NCBI RefSeq assembly: GCF_048066115.1
Contig: NZ_JBLTYX010000003.1
Coordinates: 310,001-374,000, forward strand
Direction of reading: 5' to 3'
From: Niveispirillum sp048066115
GTDB lineage: Bacteria > Pseudomonadota > Alphaproteobacteria > Azospirillales > Azospirillaceae
Length of the DNA stretch: 64,000 bases
Part shown: in pieces, positions 53,813 through 63,975 of the stretch
Position numbering within the stretch: position 1 is the stretch's first letter
Layout: every line of letters begins with the position of its first letter
The notes under the pieces: model-generated
Databases searched by the model: none
Told to the model about the DNA's origin: nothing
The model's input: the letters and a program-made list of their open reading frames with translations, nothing else
Program-made: the position numbers and the translations under genes

Positions 53813-54331
53813 TCACGCGGGCGGCAGCACCAGGGCCGTCATCCGGTCGGCGGGAGAGGCCGACAGCTGGATCAGGTATCGGCCTGGCTTCAGGTCAAAA
53901 TCCACGATCTTGCGGATGCCGGTGCAGGCCGGGCCATGGCCGTGGGCGGTGGAGGCGATGGCCGCCCCATCCTTGACCAGATCGATCCAGGCGGCCTTGC
54001 CCAATGCCACCCGCCAAGTGCCGGGCCGATCGACGGTCAGGCTGAACAGGCCGGCAAAGCTGGTGCCCGTACCCACTTTGCCCGGTGTGGCGGCCAGCTT
54101 CACCCCGCCTTCCGGGCGCAGCGCCAGTTCCACGGCCTTGCCCGGTGCGATGACCGGTGCGGCATCCACCGATGCCCCGGCCGACAGCCCGTCGGGCACG
54201 GGGGCGGCCCAGGCGGCCAGTTCCGCCGGCGGGGCGGCGGGCATCGGTCCGCGTCCGGGCTTGTCGGCCCCCAAGGCGGGCATGGCCAGGAACAGGGTCA
54301 GGGCGAGGATGGGCGCGGCGATCCGGGGCAT
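53813..54331 (-). CDS. Hypothetical secreted protein divergent from TonB receptor
   Basis: A 172-aa protein with a signal peptide (MPRIAAPILALTLFLAMPAL). The mature domain includes FSLTVDRPGTWRVALGKAAW and GHGPACTGIRKIVDFDLKPG, and looks like a small beta-sandwich. It is divergent from the damaged TonB receptor across a shared AT-rich palindrome, so the two are probably co-regulated. No function is assigned. Confidence 0.7.
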   Translation of the reverse strand: MPRIAAPILALTLFLAMPALGADKPGRGPMPAAPPAELAAWAAPVPDGLSAGASVDAAPVIAPGKAVELALRPEGGVKLAATPGKVGTGTSFAGLFSLTVDRPGTWRVALGKAAWIDLVKDGAAIASTAHGHGPACTGIRKIVDFDLKPGRYLIQLSASPADRMTALVLPPA

Positions 54332-54349
54332 TTACATCTTTCCATGAAT

Positions 54350-54373
54350 CGTTATATCCAAACAAATATAACG
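54350..54373. promoter_or_regulatory. AT-rich inverted repeat in divergent TonB receptor promoter
   Basis: CGTTATAT and ATATAACG arms (54350-54357, 54366-54373) with an 8-bp spacer, between two divergent genes. The GTTATA half-site recalls Zur or Fur-family operators, but the spacing differs, so the regulator is uncertain. Confidence 0.5.
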
Positions 54374-54397
54374 AAATCGGGTTGGAAAGACAAAGAA

Positions 54398-56471
54398 ATG
54401 CACAAGTCCCGCCCTGGTCGCCTGTTGCTGGCGGCCGGCACGCTTCCCTTCATCCTGACGGCGGCACCCGCCTTCGCGGCCGAGGATGTGTTCACCCTGG
54501 GCCAGATCATCGTCACCGCACCCCGCGCCGGGGCCCTTGTCGGTGGTGAAACGCTGTCGGCCGCCGCCATCCGCCGCTTCAACCGCGACAGCCTGGACGA
54601 GGCGGCGAAGCTGATCCCCGGCGTCACCGCCACCAACAGCGGCGGATCGCGCAATGAGCGCATGATCAATGTCCGCGGCTTCGACCGGTTCCAGGTGCCG
54701 CTGTCCATCGACGGCATCCGCGTCTATCTGCCGGCCGAAAACGCCTGGATTATGGCCGCTTCCTGACGCCCGACATCGCGCAGATCCAGGTGGCCAAGGG
54801 TTATGCGTCGGTGCTGGACGGGCCTGGGGCGCTTGGCGGGGCCGTCAATCTGGTCACCATCCGCCCGACGAAGGAAGCGGAGGCCGAAGCGCGCGGCACC
54901 ATCAGCTTCGACAATGACGGCGATTACCAGGGCTATACCGGCTTCGCCCGGCTGGGCACGAAGCAGGAGAGTTGGTACGCCCAGGCCCGCTACAGCCGCA
55001 GCTTCACCGACCATTGGGATCTGCCCGACGATTTCACGCCGACCGCGACGGAGGATGGCGGGGAACGGGATTTCAGCCGGTCCCGTGATGACCGGCTGAA
55101 CCTGAAGCTGGGCTGGACGCCCAATGCGACGGACGAATACGCCATCAACTATACAAGACAGGAAGGCTCGAAGAACGCGCCCCTGCATGTCAGCGACGCG
55201 CTGTCGACCCAGCGTTTCTGGTCCTGGCCGCAATGGGATATCGACAGCATGTATTTCCTGTCGACCACTTCCCTGGGCGACAAGGTCACGCTGAAGACGC
55301 GGGCCTATCGCACCGGCTTCGACAATCTGCTGCGCGCCTTAGACAACCGCAACCAGAACAGCCAGACCCTGGGCCGCGCCTTCAACAGCTATTACGATGA
55401 CGAGGCCTGGGGCGGATCGGCGCGGGTGGAGGCCGATCTGGGTCCGCTGGCGCAGCTGGGTGTCGCCGCACATTACCGCCGCGACCGGCATGTGGAATGG
55501 CAGCAGAGCTTCCCCGCCGGCAGCACGGAACCCAAGCAGACCAATCTGGAGGACACCTACAGTCTGGCATTGGAGAACCGGATGGCGGTGGCACCCGCCA
55601 TCACCTTCACCCTGGGCGGGTCCGTTGATTGGCGCGATCTGCGCCGGGCCGAGGAATATGGTGCCGTACCGGGGCGGACCGGGTCCGTCCTGTTCTCCTA
55701 CCCGATCAAGGACAGCCGGGCCTGGAACGTCCAGGGTCGAGTGGATTGGACCGTGGCGCAGGATACCGAGCTGCATGCCAGCCTGTCGTCCCGCACCCGC
55801 TTCCCCACCATCTTCGGACGGTTCAGTTCCCGATTCGGCGGGGCCGTGTCCAATCCCGACCTGGATGCCGAACGCGCCACGCAGGTGGAAGTGGGCGGGG
55901 TGAAGCGCCTGGGCGATGTCACCCTGGAGGGTGCGGTTTTCCATGCCTGGCTGGATGATGCCATCATCGCCTTCCCCTTCATCTACCGTACCTGCATAGC
56001 GGCCGTTGTCTGCACCGACAATGCCGTCAGCCAGAGCCGCAATGTCGGCAAGAGCGAACAGACGGGATTGGAACTGTCGGTGACGGCGGTGCTGTCCGAC
56101 GCGGTGTGGGCCGGGGCCAATTACACCTATCTGGCACGCGACCTGGACGACCCGTCCATCCCCGCCTTCCACCCCACGGGCGTGCCCCGGCACAAGGGCT
56201 TCGCCTATGTCGACTGGACGGTGACGGAGGGCGTCAGTCTGGTGCCCAATGTCGAACTGGCCTCCAGTCGCTGGACCGTCAACACCGCCGGCACCCGCTA
56301 TTACCGCACCGGCGCCTATGCCCTGGTCGGGTTGCGGGCGGAATACAGGGTCACCGATGCGCTGGAACTGTCGGCGGGGGGCAGAACCTGTTCGACCGCC
56401 AATATACGCTGGCCGATGGGTTCCCCGAACAGGGACGGCGGTTGTTCATCGGCCTGTCGGGTAAATATTGA
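54398..56471 (+). pseudogene. TonB-dependent receptor with two frameshifts
   Basis: The gene starts with a signal peptide (MHKSRPGRLLLAAG) and plug domain (FTLGQIIVTAPR, ERMINVRGFDRFQVPLSIDG). Frame is lost near 54742, where one base seems missing before CGCCTGGATTAT, and the protein continues in another frame with FLTPDIAQIQVAKGYASVLD. It is lost again at a six-G run (56376-56381), beyond which the proper end NLFDRQYTLADGFPEQGRRL and a final LSGKY lie in a third frame. Restored, it would be a normal receptor of about 690 aa. Both events could be sequencing errors or true decay. Confidence 0.85.
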
Positions 56472-56475
56472 CGCA

Positions 56476-56505
56476 GAAAGGGCCGGGGAATTCCCCGGCC
56501 CTTTC
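56476..56505. terminator. Bidirectional terminator between TonB receptor and hpd
   Basis: A 30-bp perfect palindrome with GAAAGGGCCGGGG arms around AATT, between convergent genes. Confidence 0.8.
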
Positions 56506-56530
56506 CACGAACACTCATTTTACCAACCAA

Positions 56531-57646
<1,116 letters not shown>

Positions 57647-57757
57647 CTCGCTCTCCTCGGGAAATCCATCGGTTGGGGAATTGTTGCCAGGATAGCGCCG
57701 ATGGCCAGGGCATGTCCTTGCGAACTGCGTCCGGATTCTGGCAGTCTCTGGTGAGAA

Positions 57758-57768
57758 ATTGCGCCAAT
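57758..57768. promoter_or_regulatory. Candidate Lrp/AsnC site upstream of hpd
   Basis: ATTGCGCCAAT, an ATTG-N3-CAAT inverted repeat, lies between hpd and the regulator gene. Close matches recur upstream of phhA (58278 and 58309). Confidence 0.5.
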
Positions 57769-57788
57769 CTAGGATTTGAGGGCAGAAG

Positions 57789-58265
57789 ATGAGCAGGAGT
57801 GGTTTGGACGCGGCAGATATCCGCATACTTGCTGCATTGCAGCGCAATGGCCGCCTGTCCAATGTCGATCTGGCCGACCAGGTGGGATTATCGCCCAGCC
57901 CCTGCCTGCGCCGGGTCCGCGACCTGGAGGAGGAAGGCTATATCCAGGGCTATGCCGCCATTCTGGACCGGCGCAAGCTGGGCATGGGTGTCGTCGCCTT
58001 CGTGGAGGTGAAGATCGACCAGAATGCCGAAGGCGACGCCGATTTCCGCCGTGGCATCCTGCTGCTGCCGGAGGTCGTGTCCTGCTTCGTGATGACCGGC
58101 ACCATGGATTACCTGCTGCAGGTGGTGGTGGAGGATCTGGACAGTTTCGCCGACCTGTCCATGCGCAAGCTGCTGGCCATCAAGGGGGTGAAGGAGGTGC
58201 GGTCCAGCTTCGTGCTGGATGTGGTGAAACATTCCACCGCCCTGCCATTGCCGAAACCGACCTGA
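57789..58265 (+). CDS. Lrp/AsnC-family transcriptional regulator
   Basis: A 158-aa regulator. The N-terminal HTH reads LDAADIRILAALQRNGRLSN and VDLADQVGLSPSPCLRRVRD; the C-terminal RAM domain has VVAFVEVKIDQNAEG and a closing DVVKHSTALPLP. Placed between hpd and phhA and flanked by shared motifs, it is the likely activator or repressor of aromatic amino acid breakdown, probably sensing phenylalanine or tyrosine (inference). Confidence 0.93.
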   Translation: MSRSGLDAADIRILAALQRNGRLSNVDLADQVGLSPSPCLRRVRDLEEEGYIQGYAAILDRRKLGMGVVAFVEVKIDQNAEGDADFRRGILLLPEVVSCFVMTGTMDYLLQVVVEDLDSFADLSMRKLLAIKGVKEVRSSFVLDVVKHSTALPLPKPT

Positions 58266-58277
58266 TTGAGGCAGGAA

Positions 58278-58320
58278 ATGGCGCAATGCTGGTCCAATGA
58301 CCAGCAGGAATTGCGCAATT
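58278..58320. promoter_or_regulatory. Two candidate Lrp/AsnC sites and a hairpin upstream of phhA
   Basis: ATGGCGCAAT (58278-58287) and the perfect 12-bp palindrome AATTGCGCAATT (58309-58320). Between them GCTGGTC-CAAT-GACCAGC (58288-58305) forms a hairpin. The two motifs are about 31 bp apart (three helical turns). Confidence 0.55.
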
Positions 58321-58411
58321 ACCGCATGGCCAGGGCGCATCCGCAAGGAAATGCCCCCGCCCCGGCGCTATCATGGTTTCAACGTTTCCCACATCGTTTG
58401 GGGAGGAAGCC

Positions 58412-59323
58412 ATGAACACCGAAAACGCCGTTACCGGCGACTTTGCCGCCCGCGTCGCCGACAGCGGCAAGACCGACACCGCCCTGCGCGGTGATTACAG
58501 CGCCGTGCGGGCCGATTACACCATCGACCAGGGCTGGGACCGGTATACGGACACCGACCATGCCATGTGGCGCACGCTCTATGACCGGCAGTCTTCCCTG
58601 CTGGAACGCTATGCAGCGCCCGAATTCATCGAAGGTTTGAAGCGCCTGGATGTGCGCGATGCCATCCCGGATTTCCGCCGCGCGTCCGACGTTCTGGACA
58701 AGGCGACAGGCTGGACCCTTGTGGCCGTGCCCGGCCTGATCCCGGAGCGGGAATTCTTCGAACATCTGGCCGCCCGGCGCTTTCCAGTGACCAACTGGAT
58801 CCGCAAGCCCGAAGAGATGGATTATCTGGTGGAACCGGACGTGTTCCACGATTTCTTCGGCCATGTGCCGCTGCTGGCCCATCCGGTCTTCGCCGACTAT
58901 ATGCAGGCCTATGGTGTCGGCGGGGCCAAGGCCATCGCCAATTCCGCGCAGGAACAGCTGACGCGGCTATACTGGTACATGGTGGAATTCGGGCTGATCA
59001 ACACCAAGGACGGGTTGCGCGCCTATGGTGCCGGCATGCTGTCCTCGCGCGGGGAGACGCAGTTCTGCATCGACAGCCCGTCGCCCCACCGCGTCGGGTT
59101 CGATCTGGAACGGGTGATGCGCACCCAGTACCGGATCGACGACTACCAGCAGACCTATTTCGTGCTCGACAGCTATGAACAGCTGATGGACGCCACGGCG
59201 GTGGATTTCACGCCGATCTATGCGCGCCTGAAGACCATGGCGGAGGTTGATCCGACGACGGTTCTGCCCACCGATCGCATCTTCACCCTGGGCACCCAGG
59301 GTGGCAGCCACAAGGCGGCCTGA
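58412..59323 (+). CDS. phhA: Phenylalanine 4-monooxygenase
   Basis: A 303-aa tetrahydropterin-dependent iron enzyme making tyrosine from phenylalanine. Iron ligands are H146 and H151 in FHDFFGHVPLL and E192 in WYMVEFGL. The start 58412 has GGGAGGAAG upstream. It sits next to hpd and their regulator. A pterin carbinolamine dehydratase (phhB) is not adjacent. Confidence 0.96.
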   Translation: MNTENAVTGDFAARVADSGKTDTALRGDYSAVRADYTIDQGWDRYTDTDHAMWRTLYDRQSSLLERYAAPEFIEGLKRLDVRDAIPDFRRASDVLDKATGWTLVAVPGLIPEREFFEHLAARRFPVTNWIRKPEEMDYLVEPDVFHDFFGHVPLLAHPVFADYMQAYGVGGAKAIANSAQEQLTRLYWYMVEFGLINTKDGLRAYGAGMLSSRGETQFCIDSPSPHRVGFDLERVMRTQYRIDDYQQTYFVLDSYEQLMDATAVDFTPIYARLKTMAEVDPTTVLPTDRIFTLGTQGGSHKAA

Positions 59324-59352
59324 GGTCCCTCGACTTGGGAGCCCGCCTGACG

Positions 59353-59395
59353 CCACAGCCCGGCCCGGATGACTGGACCGGGCTGTGGTTGTTGT
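59353..59395 (+). terminator. Terminator after phhA
   Basis: An 11-bp perfect stem CCACAGCCCGG/CCGGGCTGTGG with a 14-nt loop, followed by TTGTTGTTGTTG. Confidence 0.75.
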
Positions 59396-59401
59396 TGTTG
59401 G

Positions 59402-60730
59402 TCAGCGTTTGAACCAGCCCACCAGTTCCATATGCGAGGACCACAGGAACTGGTCCACGGGCCAGACATCGGTCAGGCGGTAGCCACCCTTGATCAGCAG
59501 TTCCGCATCGCGGGCGAAGCTGATCGGGTTGCAGGACACACCCACCACGTTTGGCACGGTACTGTCGGCGATCTGGGCGGCCTGGGCCTGGGCACCGGCG
59601 CGCGGCGGGTCGAAGACCACGGCCTGGAACCGGTTCAGGTCATAGGGGGGCAGCGGGTCGCGGAACAGGTCGCGCTTTTCCGCCGTCACCTTGCCCGCCA
59701 TCTGCCGCGCCCCGCCCATCAGGCTGGCAAAGGCTGTCGGGTCGCCTTCCACCGCGTGCACTTTCGCCTTCACGGCCAGCGGGAAGCTGAACGTGCCGCT
59801 GCCGGCGAACAGGTCGGCGATGGTGTCGGCCTCGCCTACGCCGGCCAAGGTGGCGGTGACCAGGGCCGATTCGCCCTCCCGGCTGGCCTGCAGGAAGGCG
59901 CCGGGGGCGGGGGAAACGCTGACCTGGCCGAAGCCCAGCAGGCCGGTGCGGCGCATGGCGATGGGTTCGGCCGGCTGGCCGTCGTGCGGGCGCCAGGACA
60001 GGCGGGCCAGATCCTGCGCCGCCGCGAAATCCGCCAGATGTTCCAGGGCGCGCAGGTCGGGGCGGTTCAGCCCTTCCAGCACCAGATCCACCCCGTCATC
60101 CAGCAGGGTCATCGCCACATCCACCGACTGCCCGTCGGCCAGCAGCGGGGCCAGGGCATCACGCAGCGGCGCGATCAGCGCCACCAGCGGCGGGGCCAGC
60201 ACGGTGCAGGCCGACAGATCGACCAGCCGGTGGGAATGCGCCTCGTTGAAGCCCAGCCAGACGCGCTTGCCCCGGCGCACGGCATTCATCACCGCGCGGC
60301 GGCGGCTGCCGGCGGGGGTGCGGGACACGGGATGCAGGGTCACGTCCTCGCCCAGCAGGCCGCAGCGCGACAGGACGGTGGTCAGGGATTCCAGCTTCCA
60401 GGCATCATAGGTGGCGTCGTCCATATGCTGGGCCACACAGCCGCCGCAGCTGCCGAAATGCGGGCAGGGCGGCTCCGCCCTTCCCTTGCCTTCCTCCAGC
60501 AGGCTGACGGGCACACCCTCCCAGCCATCGCCGCGATGGGCGCCGAACTTCACCATCAGCCGGTCGCCGACCAGCGTCTGTGGCACATAAAGCCGGCTGC
60601 CCTGCCATTCCGCCAAGCCGTCGCCGCGACCGCCCACGCGGGTGATCACCACTTCCACCGGGCCGCGCGTCGGCGGCTCGGGTACAGGGCGCTGAGCAGG
60701 GCGGCGGGGGGCTTGGCGACGGGGTAGCAT
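59402..60730 (-). CDS. RNA m5U methyltransferase (RlmD/TrmA-like)
   Basis: A 442-aa class I SAM RNA methyltransferase. An N-terminal TRAM-like domain (RGPVEVVITRVGGRGDGLAE) is followed by a [4Fe-4S] cysteine cluster (PCPHFGSCGGC). The Rossmann domain has LFAGSGTFSFPLA and VVFDPPRAGA. The catalytic cysteine lies in VVGVSCNPISFARD. It modifies uridine in rRNA or tRNA; which site is not clear. Confidence 0.92.
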   Translation of the reverse strand: MLPRRQAPRRPAQRPVPEPPTRGPVEVVITRVGGRGDGLAEWQGSRLYVPQTLVGDRLMVKFGAHRGDGWEGVPVSLLEEGKGRAEPPCPHFGSCGGCVAQHMDDATYDAWKLESLTTVLSRCGLLGEDVTLHPVSRTPAGSRRRAVMNAVRRGKRVWLGFNEAHSHRLVDLSACTVLAPPLVALIAPLRDALAPLLADGQSVDVAMTLLDDGVDLVLEGLNRPDLRALEHLADFAAAQDLARLSWRPHDGQPAEPIAMRRTGLLGFGQVSVSPAPGAFLQASREGESALVTATLAGVGEADTIADLFAGSGTFSFPLAVKAKVHAVEGDPTAFASLMGGARQMAGKVTAEKRDLFRDPLPPYDLNRFQAVVFDPPRAGAQAQAAQIADSTVPNVVGVSCNPISFARDAELLIKGGYRLTDVWPVDQFLWSSHMELVGWFKR

Positions 60731-60767
60731 TGGTGCGATTCCGGAACGGTGTTGTGGGGGATTTTAT

Positions 60768-60785
60768 TATTTCGATATCGAAATA
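60768..60785. promoter_or_regulatory. 18-bp perfect palindrome upstream of RNA methyltransferase
   Basis: TATTTCGATATCGAAATA, centred 46 bp before the RNA methyltransferase start (minus strand). Such palindromes are typical of dimeric regulators (for example ArsR-like proteins), but the factor is unknown. The remaining gap to 60928 has a CCCATGGG repeat pair (60793-60812). Confidence 0.55.
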
Positions 60786-60928
60786 TAGAAACCCATGGGA
60801 ATGCCCATGGGCTTTATCAATCCTGTCTCCGGCATAGGCGGGACATGCGATTTTGGCAAGAAGTCCGCGAGAAAGGATGCTAGAAGGTGGGCACCAAACA
60901 CTTTGACACCCGGAAGGGAGCCTTACCC

Positions 60929-61171
60929 ATGTCCGAGCCCAACACCAGCGCCGCCGAGCAGCTTTTCGAGAAGGCCCTCGACCTGGCTGAGAAGCATCTT
61001 GAAGCGGCCATGAAGGAGGGCGGCGCCCTGTCCGGCTATGTGGCGATCGCCATGATCGAAGCCGCCGTCAACCAAGCCGTGGAAGAGACCAGCCACGAGG
61101 ATGTGGCCGACATGCTGCGCGATCTGGCCGACCAGATCGAAGCCGATGCCGAGGAAGGCGACGACGAGTAA
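60929..61171 (+). CDS. Small acidic hypothetical protein
   Basis: An 80-aa helical protein (AAEQLFEKALDLAEKHLEAA, VAIAMIEAAVNQAVEE) with an acidic tail (EADAEEGDDE). The start at 60929 has GGAAGGGA upstream. No family is recognised. It is well expressed-looking, ending in a strong terminator. Confidence 0.68.
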   Translation: MSEPNTSAAEQLFEKALDLAEKHLEAAMKEGGALSGYVAIAMIEAAVNQAVEETSHEDVADMLRDLADQIEADAEEGDDE

Positions 61172-61194
61172 TCGTCGGTACCGACCTTGAATGG

Positions 61195-61226
61195 AAAACC
61201 CCGCCGGATGACCGGCGGGGTTTTTT
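61195..61226. terminator. Bidirectional terminator
   Basis: AAAACCCCGCCGG-ATGA-CCGGCGGGGTTTTTT, an 11-bp stem with A and T tracts on the two sides, between convergent genes. Confidence 0.9.
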
Positions 61227-61780
61227 CATGCCCGCGCAGGCCGGATGCGGCCCATGAACAGTGCGTCGACATAGGTGCCGTCGCGATAGGCATAGTCGCG
61301 CAGGCGCCCTTCCTCGACAAAGCCGAACTGCCGGTACAGCCGGATGGCGCCGTCATTGTCGGCGAAGACCGTCAGTTCCAGCCGGTGCAAGTCCAGCCAG
61401 CGGTCGGCGGCATCGACCAGGGCATGGATCAGCGACTTGCCCACGCCCTTGCCCTGCGCCTCGTCATGCACGCCGATGGCGAAATCGGCGACATGCCGTC
61501 GCCGCCCGCCCTGGCGGTACAGGCCGGCGGAACCGACCACCCGGTCGTCCAGCACGGCCACGATATGCAGATCATCCGGCCCGACCTTCTCCAGCCACGC
61601 GCGTGTCGCGTCGACATTGGGGAAGGGCGGGCGCAGCGTGCCGTGGCGGAACTTGGGCAGCGACGCCATGGCATTGACGGCCTCGGCATCATCGACGCGG
61701 CGGGCGCGCAGCCACAGGCCGGGTGGGCCGAAGGCGGCTGACGTGCCGCCGGGCGGCGGGGTGAAGGCGTTGTCGCTCAT
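61226..61780 (-). CDS. GNAT-family N-acetyltransferase
   Basis: A 184-aa acetyl-CoA-dependent enzyme. LRARRVDDAEAVNAM opens the fold; the acetyl-CoA loop is DEAQGKGVGKSLIHAL and the end has LYRQFGFVEEGRLRDYAYRD. It resembles the RimJ/RimL-like and phosphinothricin-like groups. The substrate is unknown. Confidence 0.88.
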   Translation of the reverse strand: MSDNAFTPPPGGTSAAFGPPGLWLRARRVDDAEAVNAMASLPKFRHGTLRPPFPNVDATRAWLEKVGPDDLHIVAVLDDRVVGSAGLYRQGGRRRHVADFAIGVHDEAQGKGVGKSLIHALVDAADRWLDLHRLELTVFADNDGAIRLYRQFGFVEEGRLRDYAYRDGTYVDALFMGRIRPARA

Positions 61781-61832
61781 ATCCACTCCCTTATGAATGT
61801 CGCTCGTCGGGGTTCGCGATGCTCCTCCCGAC

Positions 61833-62477
61833 CTACGATGCGGCCACCGCCGCCAGAAAAGCCCCGATCCGTTCCACGCTCTTGACGCCCGGCGCATCTT
61901 CCACGCCCGACGATACATCCACCGCGTCGGCCCCCGTGGCGTGGATGGCGTCGGCAACATTGGCCGGGTCCAGCCCGCCCGACAGCATCCAGGGCCTGGC
62001 CCAGGTCCGGCCGGCCAGCAGCGACCAGTCGAAACTCACGCCATTGCCGCCGGGCAGGACGGCACCCTTGGGCGGCTTGGCATCGAACAGTAAAATGTCG
62101 GCCACTGGCTCATAGGCCCTGGCGGCATCCAGGTCGGCGGCTTCGGCCACCTTCACGGCCTTCATGACGGGCAGGTTGAATCGAGCCTTGATCGCAGCCA
62201 CCCGTTCCGGCGTCTCGGACCCATGCAACTGGATCAGGTCCAGCGGCACCTGGCCCAGCGCATCGTCCAGCAACGCGTCCGTCGGATCGACGAACAGGCC
62301 GACCACCCGCGTGCCGGTACGCACCATGCGCGACAGTTCGGCGGCGGTCGCGATGGCGACATTGCGCGGCGATTTGGGGAAGAACACCAACCCGACATAG
62401 CGTGCCCCGCCATCGAGTGCCGCCTGCATGGTCTCCGGCGTGCTGATGCCGCAAATCTTGGCCTTCACCCCGCTCAT
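61833..62477 (-). CDS. trpF: Phosphoribosylanthranilate isomerase
   Basis: A 214-aa TIM-barrel enzyme of tryptophan synthesis. Active-site C and D appear in AKICGISTPETMQAAL and AVDVSSGVEDAPG; IQLHGSETPERV and LSGGLDPANV are further landmarks. It overlaps pyrF by 4 nt, so translation is coupled. trpB and trpA, the usual downstream genes, are not visible. Confidence 0.95.
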   Translation of the reverse strand: MSGVKAKICGISTPETMQAALDGGARYVGLVFFPKSPRNVAIATAAELSRMVRTGTRVVGLFVDPTDALLDDALGQVPLDLIQLHGSETPERVAAIKARFNLPVMKAVKVAEAADLDAARAYEPVADILLFDAKPPKGAVLPGGNGVSFDWSLLAGRTWARPWMLSGGLDPANVADAIHATGADAVDVSSGVEDAPGVKSVERIGAFLAAVAAS

Positions 62478-63190
62478 GCGCCCAATTCCTCGGCGATGAG
62501 GCGGGCGGCGATGGCGGGATCGGCATGGGCGGTGATGGGACGGCCGATCACCAGATGATCGGCGCCGGCGGCCACGGCGTCGCGCGGACCCATCACCCGC
62601 TTCTGGTCGTTGGCCACCGCCCAGGTCGGGCGGATGCCGGGCACCATCAGGGTGAAATCGGCGGGCAGGTCACGGCGCAGCAAGGCCACCTCGGCGGGGG
62701 AACAGACCACGCCATCGGCACCATTGGCCTGGGCCACGCCGGCCAGACGGCGAACCTGATCGGCGGCTGGCACGGCCTGGCCCACACTGGCCAAATCCTC
62801 GTCCGACAAGCTGGTCAGAACGGTGACGGCCAGGATGCGCATGCGGGGCAGGCCCAGGCGATCGGCCTCTTCCTGCGCCGCATCGGCTGCCGCACGGATC
62901 ATGGCGGGGCCGCCGCCGGCATGGATGGTCAGGAATTTCGGTGCCAACGGGGCCACGGAGCGCACGGCACCGGCCACCGTGTTGGGGATGTCGTGCAGCT
63001 TCAAATCCAGGAACAGCGGCAGGTCACCCGCCGACACGACATCGCGGATACCCGCTGGCCCCTGGGCCATGAAGAATTCCAGGCCCAGCTTCACCCCACC
63101 CACCAGACCGGACACCCTGGCGGCCATGTCCTTGGCCCCGGCAATGTCGTGCATGTCCAAGGCGACGAAGACGCGGTCGGTGGGGCGCAT
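62474..63190 (-). CDS. pyrF: Orotidine 5'-phosphate decarboxylase
   Basis: A 238-aa TIM-barrel enzyme, last step of UMP synthesis. The catalytic Asp-Lys-Asp array is in LFLDLKLHDIPNTVAGAV. VFVALDMHD is near the start and LVIGRPITAHADP near the end. The start 63190 matches the family. It is the first gene of a pyrF-trpF operon. Confidence 0.96.
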   Translation of the reverse strand: MRPTDRVFVALDMHDIAGAKDMAARVSGLVGGVKLGLEFFMAQGPAGIRDVVSAGDLPLFLDLKLHDIPNTVAGAVRSVAPLAPKFLTIHAGGGPAMIRAAADAAQEEADRLGLPRMRILAVTVLTSLSDEDLASVGQAVPAADQVRRLAGVAQANGADGVVCSPAEVALLRRDLPADFTLMVPGIRPTWAVANDQKRVMGPRDAVAAGADHLVIGRPITAHADPAIAARLIAEELGA

Positions 63191-63379
63191 GGCTTTGAAG
63201 CTCCTAGAGGGAATGTTGGGCAGGTTTAACGCGGATCGACGCCCCCGCGAAGGGCCGTTGCGGCAGCCCTTCCATGCCCCCCTGTTAAAGTGGCTTACCA
63301 AAACGTAAGCCTGAAGCCTTGACCCTTGCGCGAACGGGGCGCCAAGATGCGGCCTGTTTCATGCCATGGAGCCCACGCC

Positions 63380-63964
63380 ATGCCCCTGCCGCCCCCGGAT
63401 GCCGAACGGCAGCCCTTCCACACCCGTGCCGTGACCTGCCAAGGCTTCATGCGGGCCGACGGACTATGGGATATCGAAGGCCATATCAAGGACACCAAAT
63501 CCTACCCGTTCGAACGCGACGGGCGCACGGTGACGCCGGGCGATCCGATCCATGAGATGTGGATACGCCTGACGCTGGATAACCGGTTGAAGGTGCGGGC
63601 CGTGACGGCGGTCACCGATGCCGCGCCCTATCGCCTGTGCCCGTCGATCACCGAGAATTTCCAGCGACTGGTCGGCCTGTCCATCGTCAGCGGCTGGACG
63701 GCGGCGGTGAAGGAACGGCTGGGCGGGGTGGAGGGCTGCACCCATCTGGTGGAACTGCTGGGGCCGGTGGCCACCACGGCGTTCCAGACGATCGCGCCCT
63801 ATTTCGACGATATGGACAAGAAGGCGCGCAAGGTGATGGTTGCCAAAGGCGAAACCCCGCCGCCCCGGCCACGCCCGCCCATGTTGGACACATGCCATGT
63901 CTGGGCGACCGATGGGGAGGTGGTGGCCAAGGAATGGCCGGAATTCGCGGTGAAGCGGGGTTGA
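63380..63964 (+). CDS. DUF2889 domain protein
   Basis: A 194-aa protein with RAVTCQGFMRADGLWDIEGH, DIHDTKSYPF-like HIKDTKSYPFERDG, and GCTHLVELLGPVATTAFQTI, the landmarks of DUF2889. The function is unknown. It is divergent from pyrF across 189 bp. A palindromic repeat begins 11 nt after the stop. Confidence 0.85.
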   Translation: MPLPPPDAERQPFHTRAVTCQGFMRADGLWDIEGHIKDTKSYPFERDGRTVTPGDPIHEMWIRLTLDNRLKVRAVTAVTDAAPYRLCPSITENFQRLVGLSIVSGWTAAVKERLGGVEGCTHLVELLGPVATTAFQTIAPYFDDMDKKARKVMVAKGETPPPRPRPPMLDTCHVWATDGEVVAKEWPEFAVKRG

Positions 63965-63975
63965 ATTCGCTCTAC

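Noticed and set aside
54742..54770. Programmed frameshift in the TonB receptor
   Set aside because: No slippery heptamer and structure were seen, TonB receptors are not known to use frameshifting, and a second break occurs at 56376.
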